From Streptomyces sp. CB02923 (GTDB taxonomy: Bacteria > Actinomycetota > Actinomycetes > Streptomycetales > Streptomycetaceae): a DNA stretch of 64,000 bases. A program made the position numbers and the translations under genes. The DNA lies in NCBI RefSeq assembly GCF_001905005.1, contig NZ_LWKZ01000001.1, positions 437,775 to 501,774 on the forward strand. The letters run 5' to 3'. The notes beneath the pieces were generated by a model that saw only the letters and a list, made by a program, of their open reading frames with translations, was not told the origin of the DNA and did not search any database. Of the stretch, positions 19,624 to 28,026 are shown one piece after another (position 1 is the first letter of the stretch; every line of letters starts with the position of its first letter).

Positions 19624-20621
19624 GGATTGTTCCGCTCCTAGTCGGTGCGCGTCCCGGCCGCGGGCCGGGAGAGCTTCGGTCTTCTCCCGTGGAAAGGACC
19701 CGGCGCGAAATTCCGTTGTCCGTGGTGGTGGTCGTGCCGGAGCGGACGCACTGTGCCGGTGTGACGACGGCGTCAGGTGCCGCGCCACGCACCGGTGCGC
19801 GTCCGGGCCATGGCCGTTTCCGGCAGGGCGCGGACCGCTCGCGGAGATGGACGACTGTCGGTGATCCGGCGGAAACGCCGGACCGGGCCCGCTACGAGGC
19901 GGCGGCCGGGTGGCGTGGTGGTGCGGTGCGGCGGCCGGCGGCACACCGGATCGCGCCGTCGGAGCGGTCGTCGGTACTCGCCACCGCGTCCGCTCTCTCG
20001 TCGATTGTCATCATTCGCGCCCCCGTCGGCCAATGATCCTGACGACCTGTTCCGGCCCTGTCGAACACCGGGATGCTAGCACGCGCCCCGGTGCGCGCTC
20101 TATGGCGAAATGTCACCCGATGCCGTCGCGTCCGGCGACGTAGGCCCAGCTCAGAGGGGGTAGTTGGACGAAGCAACCGAAAGCGGGAGGGGGCGGTCCG
20201 AACGGGTCCCACGGGCCTGCGGCGGCGGCTTGGACACATCGGCGGCGCACGCCCGGCAGGCACGGCGCGGACGGCGCGCGTCCGCGGGCGGCGCCCGCGC
20301 ACGAGGCCGGTGACCTGCGCGGGGCACACGCCGCGCCACCCTTCGCGCGCGCCCCCGCCGAAGCGTGCGTTCCGTTTGTGCGGCGGGGGGCCCGGGGACG
20401 GTTGCGCGGCAGATCACAGCTGGAGTTAACTGGTCGTGCTGAACGGGGGCTGGAAAAGGGGGCCGGCTGCCATGCCCGGCCCACCGTCTCACCGGTGCGG
20501 GCGCATTACGCGGCCCGGCACCGCCATTCCTCTCTTCGCGGCCGTCCGCCGCATTTCACGCCGCTGACCCGAAGTCCACGGACCGGCACGGGAGCGGTAC
20601 ATCACGGAGGAGAAGTCATTC
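19624..20621. other. Long divergent intergenic region without a convincing gene
   Basis: About 1 kb separates the divergent TIM-barrel operon and the PhyH gene. Every open frame here is short, Arg/Pro-rich and unlike a known family. Two things stand out. GTCATCATT (20007-20015) and AATGATCCTGAC (20032-20043) form an imperfect inverted repeat. AGTTAACT (20424-20431) is an AT-rich palindrome in a GC-rich setting. A 40-codon frame on the minus strand begins at 20014 (ATGATGACAATCG) and ends at 19892; it follows a GGGGG stretch but has no recognisable family. The region probably holds promoters for both directions and a long leader. I saw no tRNA, transposase remnant or riboswitch that I could name. 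Confidence 0.5.
20036..20065 (-). promoter_or_regulatory. Possible sigma-70-type promoter for the 19623-7487 operon
   Basis: On the minus strand TTCGAC (20065-20060) and CAGGAT (20041-20036) are separated by 18 bases, a fair match to the actinomycete TTGACA / TAGGAT pattern. It points towards the ten-gene operon but lies about 410 bases before its first start codon and overlaps one arm of the inverted repeat. Both hexamers deviate from consensus, so this is a weak call. Confidence 0.2.
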
Positions 20622-21434
20622 ATGTCACGGGGAACCGCTGTGCCGCTCCACGCACGCGAGGAATACGAACGCAGCGGATGGCTGGCCGTACCCGGCCGGC
20701 TCGGTTCGGACGCCCTGGAAAAGGTGCGGGAAAGCGTCGCGGCGATTTGCCGCACCGACCGGCCGGAAGTGGTGCGCGAAGCGGGCAGTGACACGGTACG
20801 GGCCCTGCACGGCTGCCACGGCTACGACGCCGTGTGCGCGCAGCTCGTACGGCATCCCCTGCTGCTGGATCTGGCCGAGGAACTGGTCGGCGACCGGGTG
20901 TACGTGTACCAGTTCAAGGTGAACATCAAAAGCCCACGCGAAGGCCAGGAATGGCCCTGGCACCAGGATTTCGCTTTCTGGGCGCACGAGGACGGCATGC
21001 CGTCGGCGGACGCGGTGAACATCGCCGTCAACCTGGACGAGGTGCACGAGCACAACGGCCCGCTGACGGTGCTCACCGGCTCGCACCGCCTCGGCCTGGT
21101 GGAGGCGCCGGAGACGGCGCGGGCCGTGACCGGACGCGACTGGCACGAGCACGTGTCGGCCCGGCTGACGCACACCGTGCCCGACGAGCGGGTGCACGAA
21201 CTCGCGGCCGATTTCCCACCGGAGAGGATGACCGGCCCGGCGGGCACGGTCACCGCCTTCCACCCGAGCATCGTGCACTCGTCCACCGACAACCTCTCGG
21301 CCGACCGGCGCGCGGTGCTGCTGGTCACCTACAACTCGGTGCGCAACGCGCCGGTCCGGCCGAGCCGTCCGGAGTTCCTGGTCGGCCGCGACACCACTCC
21401 GGTGGAACGCCTCGACGGCGCCCTCGCGTCGTAG
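20622..21434 (+). CDS. PhyH-family Fe(II)/2-oxoglutarate dioxygenase
   Basis: This 270-residue oxygenase of the phytanoyl-CoA dioxygenase family shows the iron ligands as WHQDF (His114, Asp116) and a distal His in FHPSIVHSS (about 214-219), followed by an Arg pair that would bind 2-oxoglutarate. Family members in NRPS clusters hydroxylate free or carrier-bound amino acids. It lies next to the dissected C, carrier and A set whose A domain has a proline-like pocket, so hydroxylation of a prolyl group is a reasonable but unproven guess. ATG 20622 has a strong ribosome site, GGAGGAG at 20606-20612, nine bases upstream. The gene stands alone on the plus strand and ends at a bidirectional terminator. 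Confidence 0.9.
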   Translation: MSRGTAVPLHAREEYERSGWLAVPGRLGSDALEKVRESVAAICRTDRPEVVREAGSDTVRALHGCHGYDAVCAQLVRHPLLLDLAEELVGDRVYVYQFKVNIKSPREGQEWPWHQDFAFWAHEDGMPSADAVNIAVNLDEVHEHNGPLTVLTGSHRLGLVEAPETARAVTGRDWHEHVSARLTHTVPDERVHELAADFPPERMTGPAGTVTAFHPSIVHSSTDNLSADRRAVLLVTYNSVRNAPVRPSRPEFLVGRDTTPVERLDGALAS

Positions 21435-21442
21435 GCGCGCGA

Positions 21443-21470
21443 AGGCCCGCACCCTGCGCGGTGCGGGCCT
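21443..21470. terminator. Bidirectional hairpin terminator
   Basis: An exact 11-bp inverted repeat, AGGCCCGCACC (21443-21453) and GGTGCGGGCCT (21460-21470), has a 6-base loop. It lies between the convergent PhyH gene and the stand-alone C-domain gene, eight bases after the PhyH stop. It would serve both strands. It lacks a T-tract, as is usual in Streptomyces. Confidence 0.8.
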
Positions 21471-21479
21471 CCGTCCGGT

Positions 21480-22781
21480 TCACCGCGCGGCGGCCGGGCC
21501 CAGGGCCCGTCCCTCCAGCAGGTCCGGCACCGAGCGCAGCAGGCCGAGGAAGGCGTCGAGGTGCCCGGCCAGGTCCGTACGGTCGTAGAGCCCGTCGTTG
21601 CCGTCGAAGGAGACCTGGAGCCCCTGGCCGTCCAGCCGGTCGTACACGTTGACGGTCAGGTCCTCGACGGGGCCCGCGGCCAGGTTGTGGACGGTGGCGG
21701 GGTGGCCCGCGTAACCGGAGCCGAAGCCGAAGGACATGATGTTGACGTCGGGGCCGAACTGCTTGCGGCCGTCGGGCAGTCCGGGCAGCTCCCGCACCAG
21801 GCGCTCCTGCGGGTAGCGCTGGTGGGTGACGGCTTCCTCCAGCCGCACCGAGAGGTCGGCGACGACCTCGGCGAACGTGCGGTCCGGCGTCACCGTGACC
21901 CGCAGCGGCACGGTGTTCGTCAGCATGGCCGGTACGCGGCGCAGCATCGGGCCGGTGCGTCCGGTGACCGGCAGGCCCAGGACGACTTCGCGGACGCCCG
22001 TCGCCCGGTGCAGCTGCACGGCGACGGCGGCCAGTACGACCTCGGGCCAGGTCACCTCCAGGCGCCGGGCCGCGGCGCGCAGGGCGTCCACGTCGCCGGG
22101 GCCGAGGTGTCCCGCGTGCCGCACGAAGGTGCGGGTGGGCGGCGGCTGCCGGTCCGCGAGGCTCGCGACCTCGGTGTGGCCGGCCATCCGTGCGAGCCAG
22201 TACCGGCGGTCCGCCTCGAACTCCGGCGACTCCTGGTAGGCGCTGTCCGCTGCGACGGCCTCGGCGAGGGTGCCGGGCGGGCGGGGGCGGCGCGGGCGTC
22301 CGGTGGCCAGGGCCGTGTAGACGTCGGCGACGTGCGCGGCGACGAGGGACAGCCCGAAGCCGTCCACGACGGCGTGGTGGGCGGCGCGGTACCAGAAGTA
22401 CCGCGCGGGGCCCGCCTTGAACAGCGCCCAGGTGAACAGCGGTCCGGCGGCGAGGTCGTACGCCCTGGTCAGGTCCAGGCGCATGCGGCGCTCGGCGGCG
22501 GCGCGCGGGTCCGGTTCGGCGCTGACGTCCTCGTACAGCAGCGGTACGTCCACCGTGTCGTCGATGTCCTGGCAGAGCCCTTCCTCGCCGAGGCCGAAGC
22601 GGGCGCGCAGGGCCGGGGTCGCGGCCACCACCTCGCGCAGCGCGGTCTCGAAGAGCGCGCGGTCGACGGGGCCTTCGATGTCGCAGTACTCGGCGATGTT
22701 GAAGGACCGGTCGTCCGGGTCGAGTTGCTGGGCGACCCAGACGCCGGTCTGGGCCGAGGACAGTGCCAGCCGTACGGTCAT
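21480..22781 (-). CDS. Stand-alone condensation (C) domain protein
   Basis: This 433-residue protein consists of a single NRPS condensation domain. The catalytic motif HHAVVDG is intact, and later C motifs are recognisable (LGLPVTGRTGP, then NIMSFGFG). It has no fused A or T domain. It would join an aminoacyl group on a discrete carrier to another carrier-bound or free partner. The carrier encoded immediately upstream overlaps it as ATGA, and the divergent A gene at 23209 probably charges that carrier. Free-standing C domains often act in trans with a dissected initiation module or add a side-chain residue to a peptide, and either is possible here. Confidence 0.92.
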   Translation of the reverse strand: MTVRLALSSAQTGVWVAQQLDPDDRSFNIAEYCDIEGPVDRALFETALREVVAATPALRARFGLGEEGLCQDIDDTVDVPLLYEDVSAEPDPRAAAERRMRLDLTRAYDLAAGPLFTWALFKAGPARYFWYRAAHHAVVDGFGLSLVAAHVADVYTALATGRPRRPRPPGTLAEAVAADSAYQESPEFEADRRYWLARMAGHTEVASLADRQPPPTRTFVRHAGHLGPGDVDALRAAARRLEVTWPEVVLAAVAVQLHRATGVREVVLGLPVTGRTGPMLRRVPAMLTNTVPLRVTVTPDRTFAEVVADLSVRLEEAVTHQRYPQERLVRELPGLPDGRKQFGPDVNIMSFGFGSGYAGHPATVHNLAAGPVEDLTVNVYDRLDGQGLQVSFDGNDGLYDRTDLAGHLDAFLGLLRSVPDLLEGRALGPAAAR

Positions 22782-23032
22782 CCGGCGACCCGCAGCTCGC
22801 CGACGAACGTCACGACGCTGTCCAGGCTGTGGAACTTCTCGGCGAGCGGGGCGTCGCCGGGCATGACGACGCCGTACCGCTTCTCGATAAAGGCGCCGAG
22901 CCTGGCGACGGAGAGCGAGTCGAGAATCCCCCATTCCAGCAGCGGGGTGTCGGACTCGACCGCGCCCTGGCCTTTGAGGACGTTCTCCTCGATGAATCCC
23001 TTGACAGCGTCAAAGGTCTCGCTATCCTTCAT
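22778..23032 (-). CDS. Discrete peptidyl carrier protein (84 aa)
   Basis: This small carrier protein has the attachment motif GILDSLSV. It is shaped more like an acyl carrier than the T domains of the large NRPSs: it has LDSL rather than GGHSL, as do prolyl carriers of pyrrole pathways. It is the first gene of a two-gene operon with the C-domain gene, which overlaps it by 4 bp. ATG 23032 follows GGGGGAG by four bases. The adjacent, divergently transcribed A gene is the probable loading enzyme. A good promoter lies about 95 bases upstream. Confidence 0.92.
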   Translation of the reverse strand: MKDSETFDAVKGFIEENVLKGQGAVESDTPLLEWGILDSLSVARLGAFIEKRYGVVMPGDAPLAEKFHSLDSVVTFVGELRVAG

Positions 23033-23125
23033 TTATCTCCCCCAGAGTTGATGTCAGGTTTCCGTCGGCATTCTCGCCGCATTCTCCCACCGGGCGGCTC
23101 CGCGCGCTGCACCTGACGGTAAATC

Positions 23126-23155
23126 ACGCTACTGTTCTGCCGGGTTGACTGTCAA
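23126..23155 (-). promoter_or_regulatory. Sigma-70/HrdB-like promoter for carrier and C genes
   Basis: On the minus strand a perfect -35 TTGACA (23155-23150) and a good -10 TAGCGT (23131-23126) are separated by 18 bases, predicting a transcript start near 23119 and a leader of about 87 bases before ATG 23032. The -35 lies in the palindrome TTGACTGTCAA (23145-23155), which also gives a TTGACT facing the plus-strand A gene. The palindrome could coordinate the two divergent genes or be a repressor site. Confidence 0.55.
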
Positions 23156-23208
23156 GGAACTTGATGCTTTCCGGGCGGGCTGGGCAAGAGAGACATGGAG
23201 ACCCGACT

Positions 23209-24735
23209 GTGAAACTGCACCACCTCGTCCGGACGGCCGCCCGGCGCACTCCCGAAGCCCTGGCGGTCACCGGTCCGGACGGGTCCGCGAATTACGCACA
23301 ACTGGACGCCTGGGCGGACGGACTCGCCCGCGAACTCGCCGCCCGGGGCGTGCGCGCGGGCGACCGGATCGGCATCTGGCTCGACAAGTCGGTGGCGGCC
23401 GTCGCCCTCATGGAGGCCGCGCTGCGGCTGGGCGCCGCGTATGTGCCGCTCGACCCGCAGGCGCCGCCGGCGCGGGTGGCCAGACTGGTCGGGAACTTCG
23501 CTCCGGCCCTGGTCGCGGCCCCTGCGCAGCGGGCCGCCGCACTGGCCGGACACGGCGTCACCGCCCCGGTGCTGACCGGCTGGCCCGACGGCAGCGGCTG
23601 GAACGTACTGCCGTCCGGGCCGGTGCGGCCCGGCCCGGACGTGCCGGAGCCGGACATCACCGGCGACGACCTCGCCTTCATTCTCTACACGTCCGGCTCC
23701 ACCGGTGAGCCCAAAGGCGTGTGCCACAGCCACAACAGCGCGTGGGCATGGGTCGAGTGGGCCGCACACGTACAGGGCGCCACGGCCGCCGACCGCCATT
23801 CCAATCACGCTCCTTTCCATTTCGACATGACGGTGATCGACGTTTACGTCCCGTTCTCCGTCGGCGGTTCCGTGCATCTCGTACCGCCGGAGACGGCGTA
23901 CCACGCGAAGGCGCTGGTGCGATTCCTCACCGACCACGGAATCACCGTCTGGTATTCGGTTCCCGCGGCTCTGATGCTGATGATGCGGCATGGCGGTCTG
24001 CTGGAAACCGAGGTGCCTTCGCTGCGCTGTCTGCTGTTCGCCGGAGAGCCCTTTCCGATCGTCCCGCTGCGGCAGCTCCGGCGGCATTTTCCGGACATTC
24101 GGTTCATGAATCTCTACGGCCCGACGGAGACCACCGTCTGCACGGCCCACGAGGTCGGTGACATTCCCGACGACCGCCTCCTGCCGGTACCGATCGGCGG
24201 CCCGGTCTGCGGGGACACGGTCGTCGCGGTACGGCCCGACGGGCAGCCCGCCGGGCCCGGCGAGGAGGGCGAGCTGATCGTCACCGGGCCGAGTGTGATG
24301 CTCGGCTACTGGGGCCGCCCGCCGGTCGCCGGCCGGACCTACGCCACCGGGGACATCGTGCTCGTCCTGGACGACGGCACCTTCCAGTTCGTCGGCCGCC
24401 GCGACGCGATGGTCAAGGTCCGCGGCAACCGGGTGGAGCTGGGCGAGGTGGAGGCCGTCCTGCAGAGCCACGAGGGGGTCGCCGAGGCCGCCGCCGTGGT
24501 GCGCGGCACCGGCATCGACGCCGCCGTGGTGGCGTACGTGGTCGCCGCGGACGGTCACGATCCCTCGCTCATCGACCTCAAGCGGCACTGCGCCCGGCAG
24601 CTGCCCCGGTACGCGATCGTCGAGACCGCGTACCGGCTGCCCGCGCTGCCGCGCAACGCCAACGGCAAGGTCGACCGCCGGGCCCTGACCGAACGCGCCG
24701 CCGCGGAGGCGGACGCCTCGCCCTCCCCCGCGTAG
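23209..24735 (+). CDS. Stand-alone A domain, proline-like specificity
   Basis: This 508-residue adenylation enzyme keeps the core motifs: A3 ILYTSGSTGEPKG (about 158-170), A5 NLYGPTETT, A7 YATGD, A8 GRRDAMVKVRGNRVELGE and A10 NANGKVDRR. The pocket residues read D-M-I-Y-L-A-L-V-C-K. Eight of ten agree with DLLYLALVCK, which I recall for the L-prolyl ligases PltF, RedM and CloN4. It probably activates L-proline or a close analogue and loads the 84-residue carrier encoded divergently 176 bp away. No PltE/RedW-type prolyl-carrier dehydrogenase is beside it, so the product is more likely a (hydroxy)prolyl group than a pyrrole. GTG 23209 is chosen because ATGGAG lies eight bases upstream. Confidence 0.92.
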   Translation: MKLHHLVRTAARRTPEALAVTGPDGSANYAQLDAWADGLARELAARGVRAGDRIGIWLDKSVAAVALMEAALRLGAAYVPLDPQAPPARVARLVGNFAPALVAAPAQRAAALAGHGVTAPVLTGWPDGSGWNVLPSGPVRPGPDVPEPDITGDDLAFILYTSGSTGEPKGVCHSHNSAWAWVEWAAHVQGATAADRHSNHAPFHFDMTVIDVYVPFSVGGSVHLVPPETAYHAKALVRFLTDHGITVWYSVPAALMLMMRHGGLLETEVPSLRCLLFAGEPFPIVPLRQLRRHFPDIRFMNLYGPTETTVCTAHEVGDIPDDRLLPVPIGGPVCGDTVVAVRPDGQPAGPGEEGELIVTGPSVMLGYWGRPPVAGRTYATGDIVLVLDDGTFQFVGRRDAMVKVRGNRVELGEVEAVLQSHEGVAEAAAVVRGTGIDAAVVAYVVAADGHDPSLIDLKRHCARQLPRYAIVETAYRLPALPRNANGKVDRRALTERAAAEADASPSPA

Positions 24736-24752
24736 GGACCGGCGGCGGACGC

Positions 24753-24780
24753 GGTGGCCGGGCGGCGGCGCCCGGTCACC
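24753..24780. terminator. Bidirectional hairpin terminator
   Basis: GGTGGCCGGGCG (24753-24764) pairs with CGCCCGGTCACC (24769-24780) across a 4-base loop: 12 pairs with one G-T. It lies between two convergent genes, the A domain ending at 24735 and the sbnA-like gene, and its right arm includes the sbnA-like stop codon. Confidence 0.7.
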
Positions 24781-25846
24781 GCGCCGCCGACGTCGCGACC
24801 GGCGGACACGGCTCCACCGCCGGGCAGCCGCCCTCCGCCGTACCGTCCGGGCCGCCCACGCCATCCGTACCGTCCGTACCCACCCCGTACACGGCGTCGC
24901 CGTAGACGCTCCGCACCCACGACTCCTGGTAGACCGTGTCCAGGTAGCGTTCGCCCAGGTCGGGCGCGATGGCCACGGCCGTGACGGGAGTGCCGGAGCG
25001 GTGGGCGGCCAGCCAGCGCCGCGCCCCGGCGACGACCGTCCCGGTGGACCCGCCGAACAGGAACCCGGCCGCGGCCAGCCGGTGGCAGGTCCGCACCGTC
25101 TCCGGCTCCGGCACGATCACCACGTCGTCCACCAGGGAGTGGTCGAGCTGCGGCGGCCGGACGCCCGCGCCGAGCCCCGGGATCATGCGGGTGCGCGGCG
25201 GGCCGCCGAAGGTCACCGAACCGGCCGCGTCGACCGCCACCACGGTCACCGGCCGCGTCCACTGCCGGAACCAGCGGGCGCACCCCATCAGCGTGCCGGT
25301 GGTGCCCGCGCCGACGAAGAGCACGTCCAGGTCCGGGAACTGCCGGGCTATCGCGGGGGCGGTGGTGTGCTGGTGGGCGAGGGCGTTGTACGGGTTGGTG
25401 TACTGGTTCAGCCACACGTACCGGCTGTCGGCGGCGCACAGTTCACGGACGTGCCGCAGTCGGGCGCCGAGGTGGCCGCCGTCCTCGTCGGGCCGGTCGA
25501 CCGAGTGCACCTCGGCGCCCATGGCCTCCATCAGCCGCCGGGTCCCGAGGTTGCAGCGCGCGTCGGTGACGCACAGGAACCGGTAGCCCTTGTCCGCCGC
25601 GATCATGGCGAGGGCCACGCCCAGGTTCCCGGACGACGACTCGACCAGGACCGACCCCTCGCGCAGCGCGCCGGAGCGCTCGGCCGCCTCCACCATGGCG
25701 GCGGCGGCCTTGAGCTTGACGGAGCCCGCGAAGTTGAAGCCCTCGCACTTCAGGTGGAGTGCGGTGCCCAGCACCCGGCGCAGGTCGACGTACAGGTCGT
25801 CGGTGTTGAACTCCTGGGGAGAGGTGATCACCGGCAACGCGGCCAC
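24776..25846 (-). CDS. sbnA: SbnA-like N-(2-amino-2-carboxyethyl)-L-glutamate synthase
   Basis: This 356-residue PLP enzyme of the cysteine synthase / cystathionine beta-synthase fold carries the Schiff-base Lys in FAGSVKLK (Lys44), the substrate loop SSSGNLG and the PLP-phosphate loop GAGTTGT. SbnA uses O-phospho-L-serine and L-glutamate to make the conjugate that SbnB then oxidises. The immediate neighbour is an SbnB homologue (gap 6 bp), which makes this role much more likely than cysteine synthesis. The pair makes L-2,3-diaminopropionate (Dap) for an NRPS, here probably for the A-T protein of the same operon. GTG 25846 has GAGG four bases upstream. It is the last gene of the operon starting at mbtH. 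Confidence 0.9.
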   Translation of the reverse strand: MAALPVITSPQEFNTDDLYVDLRRVLGTALHLKCEGFNFAGSVKLKAAAAMVEAAERSGALREGSVLVESSSGNLGVALAMIAADKGYRFLCVTDARCNLGTRRLMEAMGAEVHSVDRPDEDGGHLGARLRHVRELCAADSRYVWLNQYTNPYNALAHQHTTAPAIARQFPDLDVLFVGAGTTGTLMGCARWFRQWTRPVTVVAVDAAGSVTFGGPPRTRMIPGLGAGVRPPQLDHSLVDDVVIVPEPETVRTCHRLAAAGFLFGGSTGTVVAGARRWLAAHRSGTPVTAVAIAPDLGERYLDTVYQESWVRSVYGDAVYGVGTDGTDGVGGPDGTAEGGCPAVEPCPPVATSAAR

Positions 25847-25852
25847 CCCGCC

Positions 25853-26893
25853 TCACGCATGGCCGTCGCCGTAGCGGCTGGTGTCGTGGAAGAAGTCGTC
25901 GACGACCTTCAGGGTGCCCTCCGCGGCGACCCGGTCGTACACGTACTTGCTCACCGCGAGGTCCAGAACGCCCAGCCCGAACGGCGAGAACACCACCGTC
26001 CGGTCGGTGGGCAGGGTGACCCGGCCCGCCATCACGTCGTACAGCGTGCCGTCGATGAAGTCCCGGCTGCCCGACCGCTGTTCGGCCAGGTGCGGTGAGG
26101 TGTCGGCCTTCAGGCAGTGCTCGATGTCGTCGACGACGTTGGCCGACTCCAGGATGATGCCGGGCGCGAGGTCGCGCAGCGACACGTGCAGCACGACGGG
26201 GTGGTGGCCGAACCACGCGGTGTCGGTGACGTGCGGGGTGCCCGCGACGGTCGCGAACACCACCAGGTCGCTGGATCTGATCAGGTCCTCGGCCCGCTCG
26301 TGCACGGTGACCTGTCCGGCGGCGCCGCTGCGCTCCAGGTACGAGCGGAAGCCGCCCGCGTGGTCCAGGTCGAGGTCGTGCACGCCGACCTCGTCGAAGG
26401 TCCAGCCCGCCGCGTGCAGGTAGGTGTGGATGTAGCGGGCGATGAATCCGGTGCCGAAGAAGCCGATACGGCGCGGTCGGCCGTGCTCCTTCGTCAGCAC
26501 GTCGGCCGCGAGGGCGGCGGAGGCCGCGGTGCGCGCGGCGCTGATGATGGAGCTCTCCATGCAGGCGATCGGGTAGCCGGTGGCCTGGTCGTTGAGCACG
26601 ACGACGGCGGAGGCGCGCGGGATGCCCGCTTCGATGTTCGCCGGGAAGCTGGAGATCCATTTGATGCCGTCGACCTTGCTCTGCCCGCCGATGGAGGCGG
26701 GGAGCGCGATGATGCGCGAGGCGGGGCGGTCGGGGAAGCGCAGGAAGTACGACGGCGGGTTGACCGTGTCGCCCCGGCCGTGGACGCGGTAGGCCTCTTC
26801 GATCAGTGCGATGACGCGTTCCTCCTGCCCGGAGAGCACCTGGTGCACCTGGGAGCCGGGGACGACGGCGAAGGGGGGAATCCGAACGGTCAT
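25853..26893 (-). CDS. sbnB: SbnB-like dehydrogenase releasing 2,3-diaminopropionate
   Basis: This 346-residue protein of the ornithine cyclodeaminase / mu-crystallin family has the NAD-binding motif GFFGTGFIA (about 144-152) and the substrate-binding stretch SKVDGIKWISSFPAN (about 72-86). SbnB oxidatively splits the SbnA product into L-Dap and 2-oxoglutarate with NAD. Placement next to the sbnA-like gene supports this over ornithine cyclodeamination to proline. That alternative deserves mention because a proline-like A domain is encoded nearby. ATG 26893 has only a weak GGAG 12 bases upstream. It lies 65 bp downstream of the oxygenase gene in the same direction. Confidence 0.9.
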   Translation of the reverse strand: MTVRIPPFAVVPGSQVHQVLSGQEERVIALIEEAYRVHGRGDTVNPPSYFLRFPDRPASRIIALPASIGGQSKVDGIKWISSFPANIEAGIPRASAVVVLNDQATGYPIACMESSIISAARTAASAALAADVLTKEHGRPRRIGFFGTGFIARYIHTYLHAAGWTFDEVGVHDLDLDHAGGFRSYLERSGAAGQVTVHERAEDLIRSSDLVVFATVAGTPHVTDTAWFGHHPVVLHVSLRDLAPGIILESANVVDDIEHCLKADTSPHLAEQRSGSRDFIDGTLYDVMAGRVTLPTDRTVVFSPFGLGVLDLAVSKYVYDRVAAEGTLKVVDDFFHDTSRYGDGHA

Positions 26894-26958
26894 GAGGGAG
26901 CGTGGCTCCGTTTCTCGGTAGACGCGGTGAAGGCGGTCGGGCAGGGGCGGTGGGGCGG

Positions 26959-28026
26959 TCAGGAGTGGGCGGGCGAGCAGTCGGCGAGCCGTACCGGGGT
27001 GCCGAGGACCATGCCCGTCTCGCGCGGCCCGGTGAAGGGCTCGCGGCTGTGCGCCATGCGGATGTTGTCGACGAGCAGCACGTCACCGGCCTGCCACGGT
27101 TCGCGCAGGGTGGCGGCCTCGTAGACCTCGTTGACGGTCGCGACGGTGTCCGGTTCGAGCGGCGTGCCGTCGCCGTACCGGGTGTTGAACGCCAGTCCGT
27201 CCCGGCCGAGTTGGCGGACCAGGTAGTCGCGGATGGCCGGTTCCATGGTCCACTCGCTGAGGAACGCGATCTGGTTGAACCAGACCCGGTCGCCGGTCAG
27301 CGGATGGCTGATCACCGCGGAGCGGCGCTGGCGGGTGCGCAGGCTGCCGTCCGGCTGCCACGCGAAGTCGATGCCGTTGGCCGCGCAGTACGCCTCCGCC
27401 TCGGCGCGGTCCTCGGTGCCGAACGCCTCCGTCCAGCCCACGCCGACCACACTGTTGTACGAGCGGGTCAGCTCCCAGCCCTGTGCCGTGAACCGCTCGA
27501 CGACGGACGCGGGCAGGTCCGCGAGGACCTGGCGGGCGTCGGCGAGGCCGGTGACGCCGCCGGTGGCGGGCGGGGTGAAGCAGCCGATGGCCAGCAGCCG
27601 GGGGAACTCCAGCGCGTAGCTCAGCTCGTGGTGCATGCACATGGGCTGGTCCGGCGGCCACTCCAGGGAGGAGAACACCGGGCCGCCGAGCGGGCGGCGG
27701 CGGGCGAACGCCTCGCGCTCCGGCACGGTGGGCCCGGTGAACCGCCCGGCCAGCCGGCCGAGCGCGGTGGCGTCGCGCACGCCCAGGCCGCGTACGAGGA
27801 CGGCGCCGTGGCGCAGCAGCAGGGACTCCAGCGCGGGGCCGTGCTCGGCGGCCCAGCCATCGAGTTCGGCGGCGGCGACCGCCTGGTCCACGTACAGGAC
27901 CGGCGGCTTGCCGGGGGCGAGTTCCAGGGCGCTCTCGAAAGCACTGTCGAGGTCCGGGGCCGGGGTGCCGGTGCGGCGCGGCGCGGCTTCGCTGGCGGCG
28001 GTGGCGGTGGCGGGCTGCTGGGTCAT
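26959..28026 (-). CDS. SyrP/TauD-type Fe(II)/2-oxoglutarate oxygenase
   Basis: This 355-residue TauD-superfamily oxygenase has iron ligands in MHHELSY (His132, Glu134), the His-x-Glu arrangement of SyrP-like amino-acid hydroxylases. The distal His lies in RMAHSREPF, and an Arg in PRETGMVLG probably binds 2-oxoglutarate. SyrP hydroxylates carrier-bound aspartate. Possible substrates here are the Dap unit loaded by the A-T protein directly upstream (ATGA overlap) or the Asp/Asn-like residue predicted for the third module of the giant NRPS. The sequence does not decide between them. Length and motifs are complete, so it should be active. Confidence 0.9.
   Translation of the reverse strand: MTQQPATATAASEAAPRRTGTPAPDLDSAFESALELAPGKPPVLYVDQAVAAAELDGWAAEHGPALESLLLRHGAVLVRGLGVRDATALGRLAGRFTGPTVPEREAFARRRPLGGPVFSSLEWPPDQPMCMHHELSYALEFPRLLAIGCFTPPATGGVTGLADARQVLADLPASVVERFTAQGWELTRSYNSVVGVGWTEAFGTEDRAEAEAYCAANGIDFAWQPDGSLRTRQRRSAVISHPLTGDRVWFNQIAFLSEWTMEPAIRDYLVRQLGRDGLAFNTRYGDGTPLEPDTVATVNEVYEAATLREPWQAGDVLLVDNIRMAHSREPFTGPRETGMVLGTPVRLADCSPAHS

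Noticed and set aside
19777..20492. Several short open frames in the 1-kb gap, on both strands
   Set aside because: They overlap each other, are Arg/Pro-rich, mostly lack ribosome sites and resemble no family.
24776..26893. Staphyloferrin B-type siderophore locus
   Set aside because: sbnA/sbnB homologues occur, but no NIS synthetases, decarboxylase or siderophore receptor genes. The neighbours are NRPS genes.
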